Shown piece by piece: positions 1-8,249 of a stretch of 50,268 nt of DNA (its first letter is position 1; each line of letters begins with the position of its first letter). Position numbers and translations under genes: made by a program. Source of the DNA: JBIOJB01 sp044450465 (GTDB taxonomy: Bacteria > Chloroflexota > Dormibacteria > Dormibacterales > Dormibacteraceae); NCBI GenBank assembly GCA_044450465.1, contig JBIOJB010000004.1:1-50268 (forward strand). Reading direction: 5' to 3'. Below the pieces are notes generated by a model. It made no database searches. It worked only from the letters and a program-made list of their open reading frames with translations, and was not told the DNA's origin.

Positions 1-46
1 CCCACCCTCCCTCCGGGCCACATGGGGAGGCCTCGGAAACAAAGTC

Positions 47-69
47 GCGGTCGGGGTGAACCCGACCGC
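47..69. terminator. Perfect 9-bp GC-rich hairpin
   Basis: GCGGTCGGG and CCCGACCGC pair perfectly around a GTGAA loop. There is no T-run, as expected in a GC-rich genome, so it could end transcription from either side. A weaker 5-bp hairpin (AGGGG/CCCCT, 122-137) lies just after the stop of the leftward ATPase gene and may be that gene's own terminator. No other gene is visible in 1-155. Confidence 0.5.
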
Positions 70-155
70 CCATGGCACGCCGGGCAGAACAAACAGCGCG
101 CTAATTAGTTAGTGGGCACCAAGGGGTTCGGTCCCCTACCCGGACGGGGCCTTAC

Positions 156-1553
156 CTACCGGCGGTATACAGCCCTGCCATCGATTTCGTCTTTGTTCAG
201 CCGCTTGTTCAGATGCAGGCCTTCGAGCAGGAACTCGATCACCGAGGCGCGCACCTCGGGCCGATCAGGCAAGGCGAGCTTCTTCAGCGCCGTGGTCAGC
301 TCGGGCAGATCGCCGATGGCCCGTGTGTAGGCCCGGGCCGGGATGTTCTCCCCGACCTCCAGCATGCTGCCCTCCTCGAACTTGGACACGACGCCCTCGA
401 ACTGCGCGGCGGAGAAATGCCGGCTGAACACCGCGCTAACGGCTCCGCGCTCGAGCCGCGACAGCACCTGCTCCTCCTTACCCTCGTCCAGGGCTTCGAT
501 CTCCACCCGTCCCGCGGTGGACGAGGTTAGGAACTCGAGGTCTGTGATGCGCGGCACCGCGAGCGTCTCGCCGAGGCGGGCCGCGCGGCGAACGGCGTTG
601 CTGGCCAGATTCTCGAAGTTCGCGATCGACATGCGAACCGAAACCCCCGACGTCTGCGAGATATGAGGACTGCGCCTAGCCAGGTGCGTCAGCTCAGCGA
701 CGATCTCTTTCATGAAGGACGGGATGATGAGCTCGAAATCCTCCGGGATCGGGTGCTTCTCCGACTCCATGATCTGCATCTCTTCACCGATGCTCAGCGG
801 GTAGTGAGTGCGCACCTGTGAGCCGAACCTGTCCTTGAGCGGCGTGATAATCCTGCCGCGCGAGGTGTAGTCCTCCGGGTTGGCACTGGCGATGACGAAC
901 AGGTCAAGCGGGAGCCGGACCCGGTAGCCGCGGATCTGGACGTCCTTCTCCTCCATGATGTTGAGGAGACCCACTTGGATTCGCTCCGCGAGGTCGGGCA
1001 GCTCGTTGAGGCCGAAGATGCCGCGATTCGTGCGCGGCAGGAGTCCGTAGTGGATGGTCAACTCGTCCGCCAGGTAGCGACCTTCAGCCACCTTGATCGG
1101 GTCGACCTCGCCGATGAGGTCGGCAATTGAGATGTCGGGCGTCGCGAGCTTCTCGCCATAGCGCCGCTCGCGTCCGATCCACGCGAGCTCGACTTTGTCT
1201 TTGTCTTTCTCGACGAGGTCCAGGCATCGCCTGCAGATCGGCGCGTACGGATGGTCGTTGACCTCACAGCCTGCGATGACGGGGACCTCCTCGTCCAGCA
1301 GGCTTACCAGTGAACGCATGATCCGGCTTTTCGCCTGCCCCCGCTCGCCGAGGAGGATCACATCGTGGCCGGAGATGATGGCGTTGGCGAGCTGCGGAAG
1401 GACGGTGTCGTCGTAACCGACGATGCCGTCGAGGAGCGACTCGCCGGAGCGAAGGCGGGTGAGCAGGTTGCGGCGCATCTCAAGCTTCACGGACTCGCGC
1501 TTGTGGCCGCTGGCGCGGAGCTCGGCAATGGTCATTGGCTTGGCTGAGGTCAC
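156..1553 (-). CDS. MoxR/magnesium chelatase-type AAA+ ATPase
   Basis: A 465-residue AAA+ ATPase of the ChlI/MoxR group. The Walker A loop GERGQAKS is near residue 70, the Walker B-like segment is GIFGLNELPD, and sensor 1 is in VIASANPED. A cysteine cluster (CEV...PICRRC, about residues 96-111) between Walker A and B resembles a small metal-binding insertion. Family members remodel partner proteins, often VWA-domain proteins, or help insert metals; no VWA partner lies in the visible neighbourhood, but the window edge is only 155 bases away. The ATG start gives a natural N-terminus. It is divergent from the phosphodiesterase gene. The family call is secure, the substrate unknown. Confidence 0.85.
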   Translation of the reverse strand: MTSAKPMTIAELRASGHKRESVKLEMRRNLLTRLRSGESLLDGIVGYDDTVLPQLANAIISGHDVILLGERGQAKSRIMRSLVSLLDEEVPVIAGCEVNDHPYAPICRRCLDLVEKDKDKVELAWIGRERRYGEKLATPDISIADLIGEVDPIKVAEGRYLADELTIHYGLLPRTNRGIFGLNELPDLAERIQVGLLNIMEEKDVQIRGYRVRLPLDLFVIASANPEDYTSRGRIITPLKDRFGSQVRTHYPLSIGEEMQIMESEKHPIPEDFELIIPSFMKEIVAELTHLARRSPHISQTSGVSVRMSIANFENLASNAVRRAARLGETLAVPRITDLEFLTSSTAGRVEIEALDEGKEEQVLSRLERGAVSAVFSRHFSAAQFEGVVSKFEEGSMLEVGENIPARAYTRAIGDLPELTTALKKLALPDRPEVRASVIEFLLEGLHLNKRLNKDEIDGRAVYRR

Positions 1554-1648
1554 GAATGCACTATAGCCAAGAAGGTGGCCGGCTCTCCATCTGAAATGCC
1601 TCGCCGGCGCCGGATCGCCCGCGCCTCACAGTTAGACTGCTCGGGTCC

Positions 1649-2395
1649 TTGACTCAGTCAATTCGCGACCGCTACGAAGATGCTCACGACGAGGGTCGGC
1701 CGCTTCTTGGTGGGCACCGCGGCAACCCCGCCGAGAACCCCGAGAACACCATGATCTCGTTCCGATCGGCGATCGCGGCCGGGTGCGATCTGATCGAATG
1801 CGACGTCCATCTCTCGTCCGACGGCCGCCTCGTCGTCATCCATGACCACACGCTCGAGCGGACCACCAACGGCACCGGGTTGGTCCGAGACCGGACCGCG
1901 TCCGAGCTGCGCAAGCTGGACGCCGGTCATGGCGAGAAGATCCCGCTGCTTCAGGAGGTCGTCGAACTCGCTCTGGGCCGGGCCGGGCTGGTCATCGAGA
2001 TCAAGCAGGTCCCTTTCCAGTACCCCGGGCTGGAGGAGAAGCTCCTCGCCATGCTGCGCCAGCTGGGTGCGATCTCCGAATGCGCAGTGATCTCGTTCCA
2101 CCACCCTTCGATCCAGGCGCTTCGAGCGATGGAGCCGAAGCTGCAGCTTGGCATCCTCGAGGGTGCGCGTCCAATCCGACCCGCCAGCCTCATGAAGGAG
2201 GCGGGAGCCGACGTCTACTCGCCGCATTGGGGGACCATCGACCCCCAGCTGGTGGGTGAGATTCACGCCGCGGGTGGGGCGGTGGCGGTCTGGCCCGTCG
2301 ACGACGCCGCGGCCATAGCCTGGTGCAAGTACGCCAAGCCGGACGCGATCTTCAGCAATCGTCCGGTCGAGGTTGGGGCGGCGCTCAAAGCCTGA
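1649..2395 (+). CDS. Glycerophosphodiester phosphodiesterase
   Basis: A 248-residue GDPD-family TIM barrel that would hydrolyse glycerophosphodiesters to an alcohol and glycerol 3-phosphate. The signature GHRG...ENT is near residues 22-34, metal ligands lie in IECDVHLSSDG, and the catalytic histidine is in VIHDHTLERTTNGTG. The C-terminal part has VWPVDD and a final PDAIFSNRP, typical of UgpQ-like cytoplasmic enzymes. There is no signal peptide, so a cytosolic role in phospholipid turnover is likely. The start is TTG; no ATG gives the complete N-terminal motif. A strong hairpin follows the stop directly, suggesting a single-gene unit. Confidence 0.9.
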   Translation: MTQSIRDRYEDAHDEGRPLLGGHRGNPAENPENTMISFRSAIAAGCDLIECDVHLSSDGRLVVIHDHTLERTTNGTGLVRDRTASELRKLDAGHGEKIPLLQEVVELALGRAGLVIEIKQVPFQYPGLEEKLLAMLRQLGAISECAVISFHHPSIQALRAMEPKLQLGILEGARPIRPASLMKEAGADVYSPHWGTIDPQLVGEIHAAGGAVAVWPVDDAAAIAWCKYAKPDAIFSNRPVEVGAALKA

Positions 2396-2397
2396 CG

Positions 2398-2423
2398 CCG
2401 GCGCCCCGCTTCGGGGGCGCCTG
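2398..2423 (+). terminator. Hairpin terminator after the phosphodiesterase gene
   Basis: An 8-bp stem GGCGCCCC/GGGGCGCC with loop GCTTCG begins within 5 bases of the stop codon. It has no clear T-run. It separates this gene from the sigma factor operon that starts at 2494. Confidence 0.6.
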
Positions 2424-2493
2424 GCCCGCGTTACAAGGAGACCTCGCCCAGCGTTGGCTCAAATAGGGTGAACACACCTACCATGAACCGGCC

Positions 2494-3006
2494 GTGGTCG
2501 CCGACCGGCCGCCATTTGAAGACCTATATCGCGACTTCCTGGGTCGCGTGTACGCCTACATACGCGCGCAGGTCCCGACCGCAGCCGACGCCGAGGACAT
2601 CACGGCGCAGACCTTCATGAACGCCTACCAGGCCTATGCGCGATTTGAGGCGCGTAACAGCACGCCCGCGGCCTGGCTGTTCCGGATCGCACGCAACGCG
2701 ACCCTTGATCATTTCCGCGCCAGCAGCCGCCGGGAGCGCCTCCGCCGAACCATCGAGCATCAACCCGTCGCCGAAGCCGATCCGGCGGTCGCCGCCGAGG
2801 AGCGAATCCAGTACCGCGCGCTGCTCGTGCACGTGGCGAAGCTGTCGGAACGCCAGCGAGACGCGATCGCCCTTCGCCACTCGGGGCTCAGATTCGACGA
2901 GGTCGGGACGCTCCTCGGCTGCAGCGAAGACGCGGCCAAGATGCTGTACCACCGGTCGCTCAAGGCGCTGAAGGAATCTGTCGACAGAGAAGGAATCTCG
3001 CAATGA
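2494..3006 (+). CDS. ECF (sigma-70 family) RNA polymerase sigma factor
   Basis: A 170-residue sigma factor with regions 2 and 4 only, the ECF layout. Region 2 includes DAEDITAQTFMNAYQAY and the WLFRIARNATLDHFR segment that contacts the -10 element. Region 4 includes LSERQRDAIALRHSGL and the helix-turn-helix FDEVGTLLGCSEDAAKMLYHRSL. The start is GTG at 2494. Its ATGA overlap with the next gene (a one-TM protein) is the usual sigma/anti-sigma arrangement, so activity is probably held by that partner. The regulon cannot be read from the window. Confidence 0.9.
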   Translation: MVADRPPFEDLYRDFLGRVYAYIRAQVPTAADAEDITAQTFMNAYQAYARFEARNSTPAAWLFRIARNATLDHFRASSRRERLRRTIEHQPVAEADPAVAAEERIQYRALLVHVAKLSERQRDAIALRHSGLRFDEVGTLLGCSEDAAKMLYHRSLKALKESVDREGISQ

Positions 3007-4202
3007 GCGAGCGAGACGACGAGCTCGAGCTCGCAGCTCTCCAGAGGCAGCTTGACGATGCCTTCGCGACCACCCGGCCGCGCAGGGCGTTCGAGGACGA
3101 GCTCTGGCTTCGCATGCAGGAACGGCGCCCGCTTGGGAACCGCCTGCGAGACTCGATCGCCGGTCTGTTCAGGGGGATCCGAGGTGCGCCCGTTGTTCCC
3201 GCGGCGGCCGTCGCCGGGGTGCTCGTGGTCGCCATCGGCGTAGGTGTCGTAAGCCTGAGCGGAGCGTTCCGCCCGGGTGGCTCGGCCACTCTGTCGACCG
3301 CACCGCAGCTCAGCCGCACCGCCGACGGGGCGTTTGGCCAGGTGCCTGTCCCAGCGCTCAGCTCGAACTCCAAAGGTTCCGGCCTTCCAGTACCGGCCAC
3401 GACGTCCGGCGCGGCGGCGCCCGCGATCGAGGGCGGCGCCTTGACGTGGGCGGGCCAGGCTTCAATCACCCTGACAGTCGCCCCGGTCTTCCGTTACCAG
3501 GAGCCGTCCAGCTCTGCTGCAGATCAGTTCGCATCCTCACTCGGAGCAGCCCTTCAGGGCCGGCCGGCCGGCTTTCTCGGCAGCTACCAATCGTCCGATT
3601 ACACGCTGCGGGTCCGCGGCACCATCCAGGTGCCGCCGTCTGCGCCGGCCTACTTCATCCTCTCGGACCCGACGATGCCGGCAGTCTCCGCCGCGGGCGC
3701 CGCGCCAGGCGACCTCGCCGCCCTGTTCCTCGCCGAGCACGGGCTGTCGCCAACTTGGCCGTACTCCGTGGCTGTCGACACCAGCAACCCTTCCCTCTTG
3801 AAAGTGCACCTGTTGAGGCAGTTCGTCGCGCCCGGTTATGGCCCTGCCACCCTTGTCGATTCAGGCGGGATGCCATACGGAATGGAGGTCGACTTCAACG
3901 GTGCTCAACCGGTCCTGGCGTCCGGGCCATTCCCGGTTGGTCTTGTGTCGTCCAACTACGCCTTGATCCCGTTCGACCAGGCAGTCCGGACCGTGGTGAG
4001 CGCTCCGGTTGCTGCCGCCGGTGCAGCTCTCGAACCGGCGGTTCAGCTCACCAAGGCCGAGCTCGTCTACGTGCTGGTGCCGGCCGCCGATCACAGCTTT
4101 TACGAGCCGGCCTACCTTTTCTCGGGCAGCTACCAGGTCAACGGTGTGACTTATGACAAGCGCGTCGTCGTCCCCGCGATCGACCCGTCGCGCCGGCCCT
4201 GA
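3003..4202 (+). CDS. Single-TM protein, putative partner (anti-sigma-like) of the ECF sigma factor
   Basis: A 399-residue protein translationally coupled to the sigma factor. Residues 1-60 are charged and probably cytoplasmic, including RPRRAFEDELWLRMQE, which resembles a short helix also seen in the other two sigma-factor partners in this window. One transmembrane helix (about residues 62-86, PVVPAAAVAGVLVVAIGVGVV) is followed by a long Ala/Pro/Ser-rich extracytoplasmic region with no named domain that I recognise. By position and topology it should sequester or sense for the sigma factor; that is inference. The zinc-type anti-sigma motif HxxxCxxC is absent. Confidence 0.75.
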   Translation: MSERDDELELAALQRQLDDAFATTRPRRAFEDELWLRMQERRPLGNRLRDSIAGLFRGIRGAPVVPAAAVAGVLVVAIGVGVVSLSGAFRPGGSATLSTAPQLSRTADGAFGQVPVPALSSNSKGSGLPVPATTSGAAAPAIEGGALTWAGQASITLTVAPVFRYQEPSSSAADQFASSLGAALQGRPAGFLGSYQSSDYTLRVRGTIQVPPSAPAYFILSDPTMPAVSAAGAAPGDLAALFLAEHGLSPTWPYSVAVDTSNPSLLKVHLLRQFVAPGYGPATLVDSGGMPYGMEVDFNGAQPVLASGPFPVGLVSSNYALIPFDQAVRTVVSAPVAAAGAALEPAVQLTKAELVYVLVPAADHSFYEPAYLFSGSYQVNGVTYDKRVVVPAIDPSRRP

Positions 4203-4227
4203 TCGCGCCTTCCCCACCCGCGCCTTC

Positions 4228-4360
4228 TAGATGCCTAGCGTCGTGCGCCGGCCGGATTCATTCCGGCCGTCAACCACGACTTGCCACTCTTCCAAACGCC
4301 TCCAAGCCCTGTGCAGGAGAGGAGGGGGTACCGCGGGGGAGGACATCTGTCCTCACCCGC
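4228..4360 (+). repeat. Structured intergenic repeat, copy 1 (see 14150-14280)
   Basis: About 130 nt, closely matching a second copy 10 kb away. It holds an 8-bp hairpin CGGCCGGA/TCCGGCCG, a conserved AAACGCCTCC block, a GAGAGGAGGGGG block that can pair with it, and a terminal hairpin GAGGAC-ATCT-GTCCTC inside GCGGG/CCCGC. It lies between two rightward genes, after the stop at 4202 and before the TTG start at 4403. Another small hairpin (ACTCC/GGAGT, about 4384-4397) precedes that start. It could be a terminator family, a small RNA or a mobile REP-like element. Confidence 0.7.
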
Positions 4361-4402
4361 GGCTAACGTCACCCGCGCCTTAGACTCCGCTCGGAGTATT
4401 CG

Positions 4403-5236
4403 TTGGCCAAGAAGCAAACAAGACAGGTTCGCCAGCAGCTGCGCAAGGTTCAACCCAAAGCGAGCGCGGCCGCCGGATCGAACTCCCCTGGCGCCACGCG
4501 CAAGCAGCGCGAACGTTTCGTGCAGTCGGGAGGCATGCTGCAGGGCTACGCCCCCGACTTCGTCGTCAGAATCGGCTACATCTCTCTCGGGATCGCCGCC
4601 GTCTGCCTGTTGGTGATCGCGGCGCTGCTGATCTTTCTTCCGGGGATCTATGGCTGGCCGGTGGCCGCCGCCGCCGGGCTGGCCTGGGTGATGCCGATCG
4701 CCCTACTTGCAAGCTTCGTCGCGCCCGGCTTCCGGCTGGCAAGGAAGGATCGCAAGGCAGAGGCGCGGCTGGTCCAGGGTCAGCTGGTCGGTGCCAGCTC
4801 TGTCAGCACGTCGATGGGGCTCGGCATGCTGATGGTTCAAACCCGCGGCGGCGTCGAGCAGTACCTGGTGCCCCCGGCCCGCCTTAAGCAGGTGCCGGGC
4901 AACCAGGTCAACGTGGTCCTGACCGTCACGCCCAACCTCCGCCACGTTCGGTCGGTCGGAGTGATGGGTCAGCGAATGGTGGGACGCGTCGAGCCGCCTG
5001 TCCCGCCGGTGATGAAGCGATTGCAACAGCTCCCGCTGGTGACGCCTGTCGCTCTGGCCCTCGCGGCCATCATCGGAGACGACGCGGTGGCGCTGTCGCC
5101 AATATCGCCGTCGCTGCTGCACGCGGGGCTGGCCGTGCTCGCCGGAGCCGTTCTGGCGGGCGCCGTCTACGCCGTTTCATTTCTGTTGCAGAGGCGGATG
5201 ATGACCGAGGTCCAGGCACTCGTGGCCAAGGCCTGA
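4403..5236 (+). CDS. Conserved-type membrane protein of unknown function
   Basis: A 277-residue protein with a very basic N-terminus (MAKKQTRQVRQQLRKVQ). Two hydrophobic helices follow at about residues 57-80 (YISLGIAAVCLLVIAALLIFL) and 84-108. Next comes a soluble stretch (about 115-200) rich in short beta-like segments, then two more hydrophobic helices at about 210-265. I recognise no catalytic motif. The basic N-terminus followed by a helix pair recalls DUF4191-type actinobacterial proteins, but the match is not good enough to name. The start is TTG at 4403. The next gene starts 17 bases after its stop, so the two may be co-transcribed. Confidence 0.7.
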   Translation: MAKKQTRQVRQQLRKVQPKASAAAGSNSPGATRKQRERFVQSGGMLQGYAPDFVVRIGYISLGIAAVCLLVIAALLIFLPGIYGWPVAAAAGLAWVMPIALLASFVAPGFRLARKDRKAEARLVQGQLVGASSVSTSMGLGMLMVQTRGGVEQYLVPPARLKQVPGNQVNVVLTVTPNLRHVRSVGVMGQRMVGRVEPPVPPVMKRLQQLPLVTPVALALAAIIGDDAVALSPISPSLLHAGLAVLAGAVLAGAVYAVSFLLQRRMMTEVQALVAKA

Positions 5237-5253
5237 TTGGTCAACTAGCGTCG

Positions 5254-5637
5254 ATGTGGCGGATACGGATCGGCGCTGTTGCGGCTCTGGCGCTGCTCGC
5301 CGCCTACTCCGTGCTGAGGGCGGTTGCTGGGCAGTGCTCGGGCGCCCAGTGCGACGCCTACATCTTTCCGTCGCTGGCGCTGCCCCTCGCGGTGGTGATT
5401 GCGGTCGGAGTCACGGGCGGCCTGGCGATCCATTCGGCTCTGCGGACCAGCGGTTCGTGGCTCGGCATCCTGATCGTGACCACAGTGCTCGGGGTGATCG
5501 GCCCGCCGGCGGCCCTGGCCATCTTCAGGGACCAGCCGGATTCACTCGTCTTCGTGGCCAGCGTGCTCCTGGTGCAGGGCCCCGTGGCCGCCCTCGTCTT
5601 CACGATCAGCGAGTCCCCTCAGACCCCGCTGGCCTAG
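5254..5637 (+). CDS. Small multi-pass membrane protein
   Basis: 127 residues with about four hydrophobic segments (near 5-22, 38-58, 70-88 and 98-115). An N-terminal cysteine pair (QCSGAQC) lies in the first loop and could form a disulfide on the outer face. No family is recognised. It starts with ATG 17 bases after the preceding membrane-protein gene and probably shares its transcript. It is convergent with the next gene, with only 3 bases between the stops. Confidence 0.65.
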   Translation: MWRIRIGAVAALALLAAYSVLRAVAGQCSGAQCDAYIFPSLALPLAVVIAVGVTGGLAIHSALRTSGSWLGILIVTTVLGVIGPPAALAIFRDQPDSLVFVASVLLVQGPVAALVFTISESPQTPLA

Positions 5638-5640
5638 ACC

Positions 5641-6087
5641 CTAGCCGGGTTGGTTCCCGCGCTCTGACACGCCCGGCGCGTCATGTTCGCCTTCAGCGCC
5701 GAGCGGCGACGAGGGCGCCCCGCTGATCTCGCGAGGAACGAGTGGCCGGCGCCGGGGGTAGGTCGCGATCAACAGGAGGCTGAAGGCGAGCCCGAAGAAC
5801 ACCGGGCCGATATGGAAAGGTGCCTTCCACAGCAGATACGAGCCTCCTTCGAACGCGAGCACCACGAAACCGTAGAGAATGCCGGCGCGGACCCATCCGA
5901 GGTTGCCCGCCGGATTCACAGCCGCAGCCATCAATCCGATGCCCAGCACCGCACCGGCCGCGGAAGCGTGGGTGCCGACCTCCTGATCGAGAGGGATCAG
6001 CGAGGTTCCCACTAGGGAGACGGCCGCTCCGCCGACCAGGGCCATGCCCATGAGCAGCATCGCGACGGTCAGGATCAGCCTCCTCAC
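5641..6087 (-). CDS. Small four-TM membrane protein
   Basis: 148 residues with four predicted transmembrane helices (about 5-28, 43-60, 67-86, 92-108) and a hydrophilic C-terminal tail of about 38 residues rich in Pro, Gly and Ser. The first helix could double as a signal anchor. No catalytic or binding motif is visible and I do not recognise the family. It is transcribed leftward, divergent from greA. Confidence 0.65.
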   Translation of the reverse strand: MRRLILTVAMLLMGMALVGGAAVSLVGTSLIPLDQEVGTHASAAGAVLGIGLMAAAVNPAGNLGWVRAGILYGFVVLAFEGGSYLLWKAPFHIGPVFFGLAFSLLLIATYPRRRPLVPREISGAPSSPLGAEGEHDAPGVSERGNQPG

Positions 6088-6169
6088 TCCGCGACTCTAA
6101 ACCGCCCGGCCGAAACTGTCACCTGGGAGTCTTTCGGAACCGTCCGGTTCGCCATGTAGACTCCGAGCG

Positions 6170-6634
6170 ATGACCAACGACGTCCACATCACGCCAGAGG
6201 GATTGGAGGCGGTCCGGAAAGAGCTTGCCGAGCTGACTGGGGTTCGGCGGCCCAACATCGTCGCCAAGATCAAGGCCGCACGCGAGCTCGGTGACCTGTC
6301 CGAAAACTTCGAATACCACGCCGCCAAGAACGAGCAGGGAATGATGGAGGCCCGCATCACGGAGCTCGAGGCCATTGTCAAGAACCACGTCCTCATCGAA
6401 ACCAGAGCTGCGACAGGCGAGGTCCACATGGGAAGCACGGTGGGCTTCAGCGAGGACGGGGCAGACGAGGAGACCTACCGGATAGTCGGACCCGCGGAGG
6501 CCGATCCAAAAGCCGGGCGGGTCAGCTACGAATCAGCGCTCGGCAAGGCGCTGATCGGCCACAAGGTCGGCGACGAGGTCGAGGTCAAGACGCCCAACAG
6601 TGAATACAGCGTGCGCATCACCCGAATTGAGTAA
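6170..6634 (+). CDS. greA: Transcription elongation factor GreA
   Basis: 154 residues, the standard GreA length. The N-terminal coiled coil carries the acidic tip ARELGDLSENFEYHAAK, whose Asp and Glu residues place the catalytic Mg2+ in the RNA polymerase secondary channel to stimulate cleavage of backtracked RNA. The C-terminal FKBP-like domain holds IVGPAEAD and SYESALGKALIGHKVGDEVEV. The ATG start is preceded by a TAGACT -10-like element about 15 bases upstream, so the message may have a very short leader. It overlaps the downstream peptidase gene if that gene starts at 6627. Confidence 0.95.
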   Translation: MTNDVHITPEGLEAVRKELAELTGVRRPNIVAKIKAARELGDLSENFEYHAAKNEQGMMEARITELEAIVKNHVLIETRAATGEVHMGSTVGFSEDGADEETYRIVGPAEADPKAGRVSYESALGKALIGHKVGDEVEVKTPNSEYSVRITRIE

Positions 6635-7724
6635 GCCGGCGACGGCAACCCGCCTGGATGAGCTGCGCGGCTGGCTGGCCGGCAGCCACCTCGAGGCTGC
6701 CTACGTCACCAAGCCCGTCTCGATCGCGTACCTGACCGGCTTTCAAGCCGAGCCGTTCGAGCGCCTGATGGCCCTTGTGGTGCGCCCCGCTGGCGCGACG
6801 TTGATCGTCCCGGCGCTCGAGCGCGAGAAGGCATCGGCGCATTCCGATCAGGCTGAGGTCGCGTCGTGGCGCGACGGAGAGGACGCGTATGCGCTCGTGC
6901 GCGACGCGCTTGCCGGGTGCGCCGCGATCGGAGTGGAAAAAGACTCCTTGACCGTCGGCTCCGCCGAGGCGCTCACCGATCGGACCGGGGTGAGGCGCAT
7001 GTCGGACATGAGCCCTGAGCTCAAGCGTTTGCGCCGCACGAAGAACCCTGCGGAGATCGAGAAGCTCGTCCGGGCCGCGGCCATCACCGACTCTGCCGGC
7101 GAGGCGGTCATGGCTCGACTCGCACCCGGGTTGACCGAGCTTGCGATCGCGACCATGCTCGGCGCGGTCATCGGTGAGATGGGCGGCACGCTTTCTTTCG
7201 AGAGCCTCGTCCAGTCAGGCCCCAACTCCTCGCTGCCGCACCTGAGACCCACGAACCGCCAGCTGCAGAGCGGAGATTTCGTGCTTCTCGACTTTGGAGC
7301 CGCGTTCGAGGGCTACCACGGGGACACGGCGCGGATGGCTGTCATCGGGGAGCCGTCCCAGCGGCACCGGGAGATCCACCAGCTGGTGCTCGATGCGCAC
7401 GACGCCGCGATCGCAGCCGTGCGCGCAGGTGTCACGGCGGTTTCCATCGATGCCGCCGCGCGGCGCGTGATCGAAGCCAAAGGCTACGGCGACCGCTTCT
7501 TTCACCGGGTGGGCCACGGCCTGGGGCTCGAAGCTCACGAGGACCCGAGCGTCGACCCTGGGTCGGCGACCGTGCTCGAGTCGGGCATGGTGTTCACGGT
7601 GGAACCTGGGATCTACATCCCGGGGTGGGGCGGGGTGCGCATCGAAGACGACGTCGTCGTCGAGCCCGACGGCTGTCGCGTGCTGACCCAATCAGACCGG
7701 GCGCTGCGCGTGATCGAAAAGTAG
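6627..7724 (+). CDS. M24 family Xaa-Pro aminopeptidase-like metallopeptidase
   Basis: About 365 residues: an N-terminal creatinase-like domain followed by a pita-bread M24 domain. Metal ligands are visible: the two Asp in LLDFGAAFEGYHGDTARM, His in HRVGHGLGLEAHEDP, Glu in VFTVEPGIYIPG and Glu in GVRIEDDV. The family removes N-terminal residues preceding proline from peptides in the cytoplasm. I chose TTG 6627, which overlaps the greA stop; an upstream GTG at 6600 would add nine residues deep inside greA. The Fur-family gene follows after 23 bases. Confidence 0.9.
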   Translation: MSKPATATRLDELRGWLAGSHLEAAYVTKPVSIAYLTGFQAEPFERLMALVVRPAGATLIVPALEREKASAHSDQAEVASWRDGEDAYALVRDALAGCAAIGVEKDSLTVGSAEALTDRTGVRRMSDMSPELKRLRRTKNPAEIEKLVRAAAITDSAGEAVMARLAPGLTELAIATMLGAVIGEMGGTLSFESLVQSGPNSSLPHLRPTNRQLQSGDFVLLDFGAAFEGYHGDTARMAVIGEPSQRHREIHQLVLDAHDAAIAAVRAGVTAVSIDAAARRVIEAKGYGDRFFHRVGHGLGLEAHEDPSVDPGSATVLESGMVFTVEPGIYIPGWGGVRIEDDVVVEPDGCRVLTQSDRALRVIEK

Positions 7725-7747
7725 GCATTCTCTTGCTGGGACCCGGA

Positions 7748-8176
7748 ATGAGGCGCACCGCCCAGCGAACCATGGTCTACAACGCGATCGTGCAGCTGGG
7801 CGGCCACTGCACCGCGGACCAGATTGCAAAAGAGCTGCACAAATCGAAGCCGGGCGTCCCCAAGAGCACCGTCTACAGGGCGCTCGATGCACTCGCGGCG
7901 TCGGGTTCGATCTATGCCGCGCACCTCGGCGAAGGTCCGACCCATTACGAGCTCGCCTCTGGTGACCATCACCACGCCGTCTGCCAGGTTTGCGGCGGAG
8001 TCTTGCACATCAAAGAGGAGCTGGTGAGCACCCTCGAGGGCCATCTCGAGCAGGCACACCATTTCCGGCCGGTGCGGACCGAGGTCCTGGTGGTCGGCGT
8101 CTGTGACGAATGCTCGCGCAACCCCACCCAGCCCACCGAGCGCAGGCGCACCATCGATCACCGCCACTTCGATTGA
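7748..8176 (+). CDS. Fur family transcriptional regulator
   Basis: About 142 residues. The winged-helix part runs from RTMVYNAIVQLGGHCTADQIA through STVYRALDALAASGSI. The dimerisation domain has the HHHAVCQVCGG metal-binding stretch and a second pair in CDECS, so the structural Zn(Cys)4 site is intact. Fur, PerR, Zur and Nur cannot be told apart from this alone. The reading frame is open further upstream into the peptidase gene; I chose ATG 7748 (TTG 7733 is an alternative) because the helix-turn-helix begins there. It may be co-transcribed with greA and the peptidase gene. Confidence 0.88.
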   Translation: MRRTAQRTMVYNAIVQLGGHCTADQIAKELHKSKPGVPKSTVYRALDALAASGSIYAAHLGEGPTHYELASGDHHHAVCQVCGGVLHIKEELVSTLEGHLEQAHHFRPVRTEVLVVGVCDECSRNPTQPTERRRTIDHRHFD

Positions 8177-8190
8177 GCCCCGGTCGGGGC
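8177..8190 (+). terminator. Short hairpin after the Fur-family gene
   Basis: The stem GCCCC/GGGGC with a GGTC loop starts on the base after the stop codon and is followed by CTGTTA. A possible -10 element TAGAGT (8195-8200) directly after it could serve the AIM24-family gene. Confidence 0.5.
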
Positions 8191-8249
8191 CTGTTAGAGT
8201 GGCTTCGTAACCTCGTCACCTGTCACGCGTCATTGCAAGAGGGACAAAT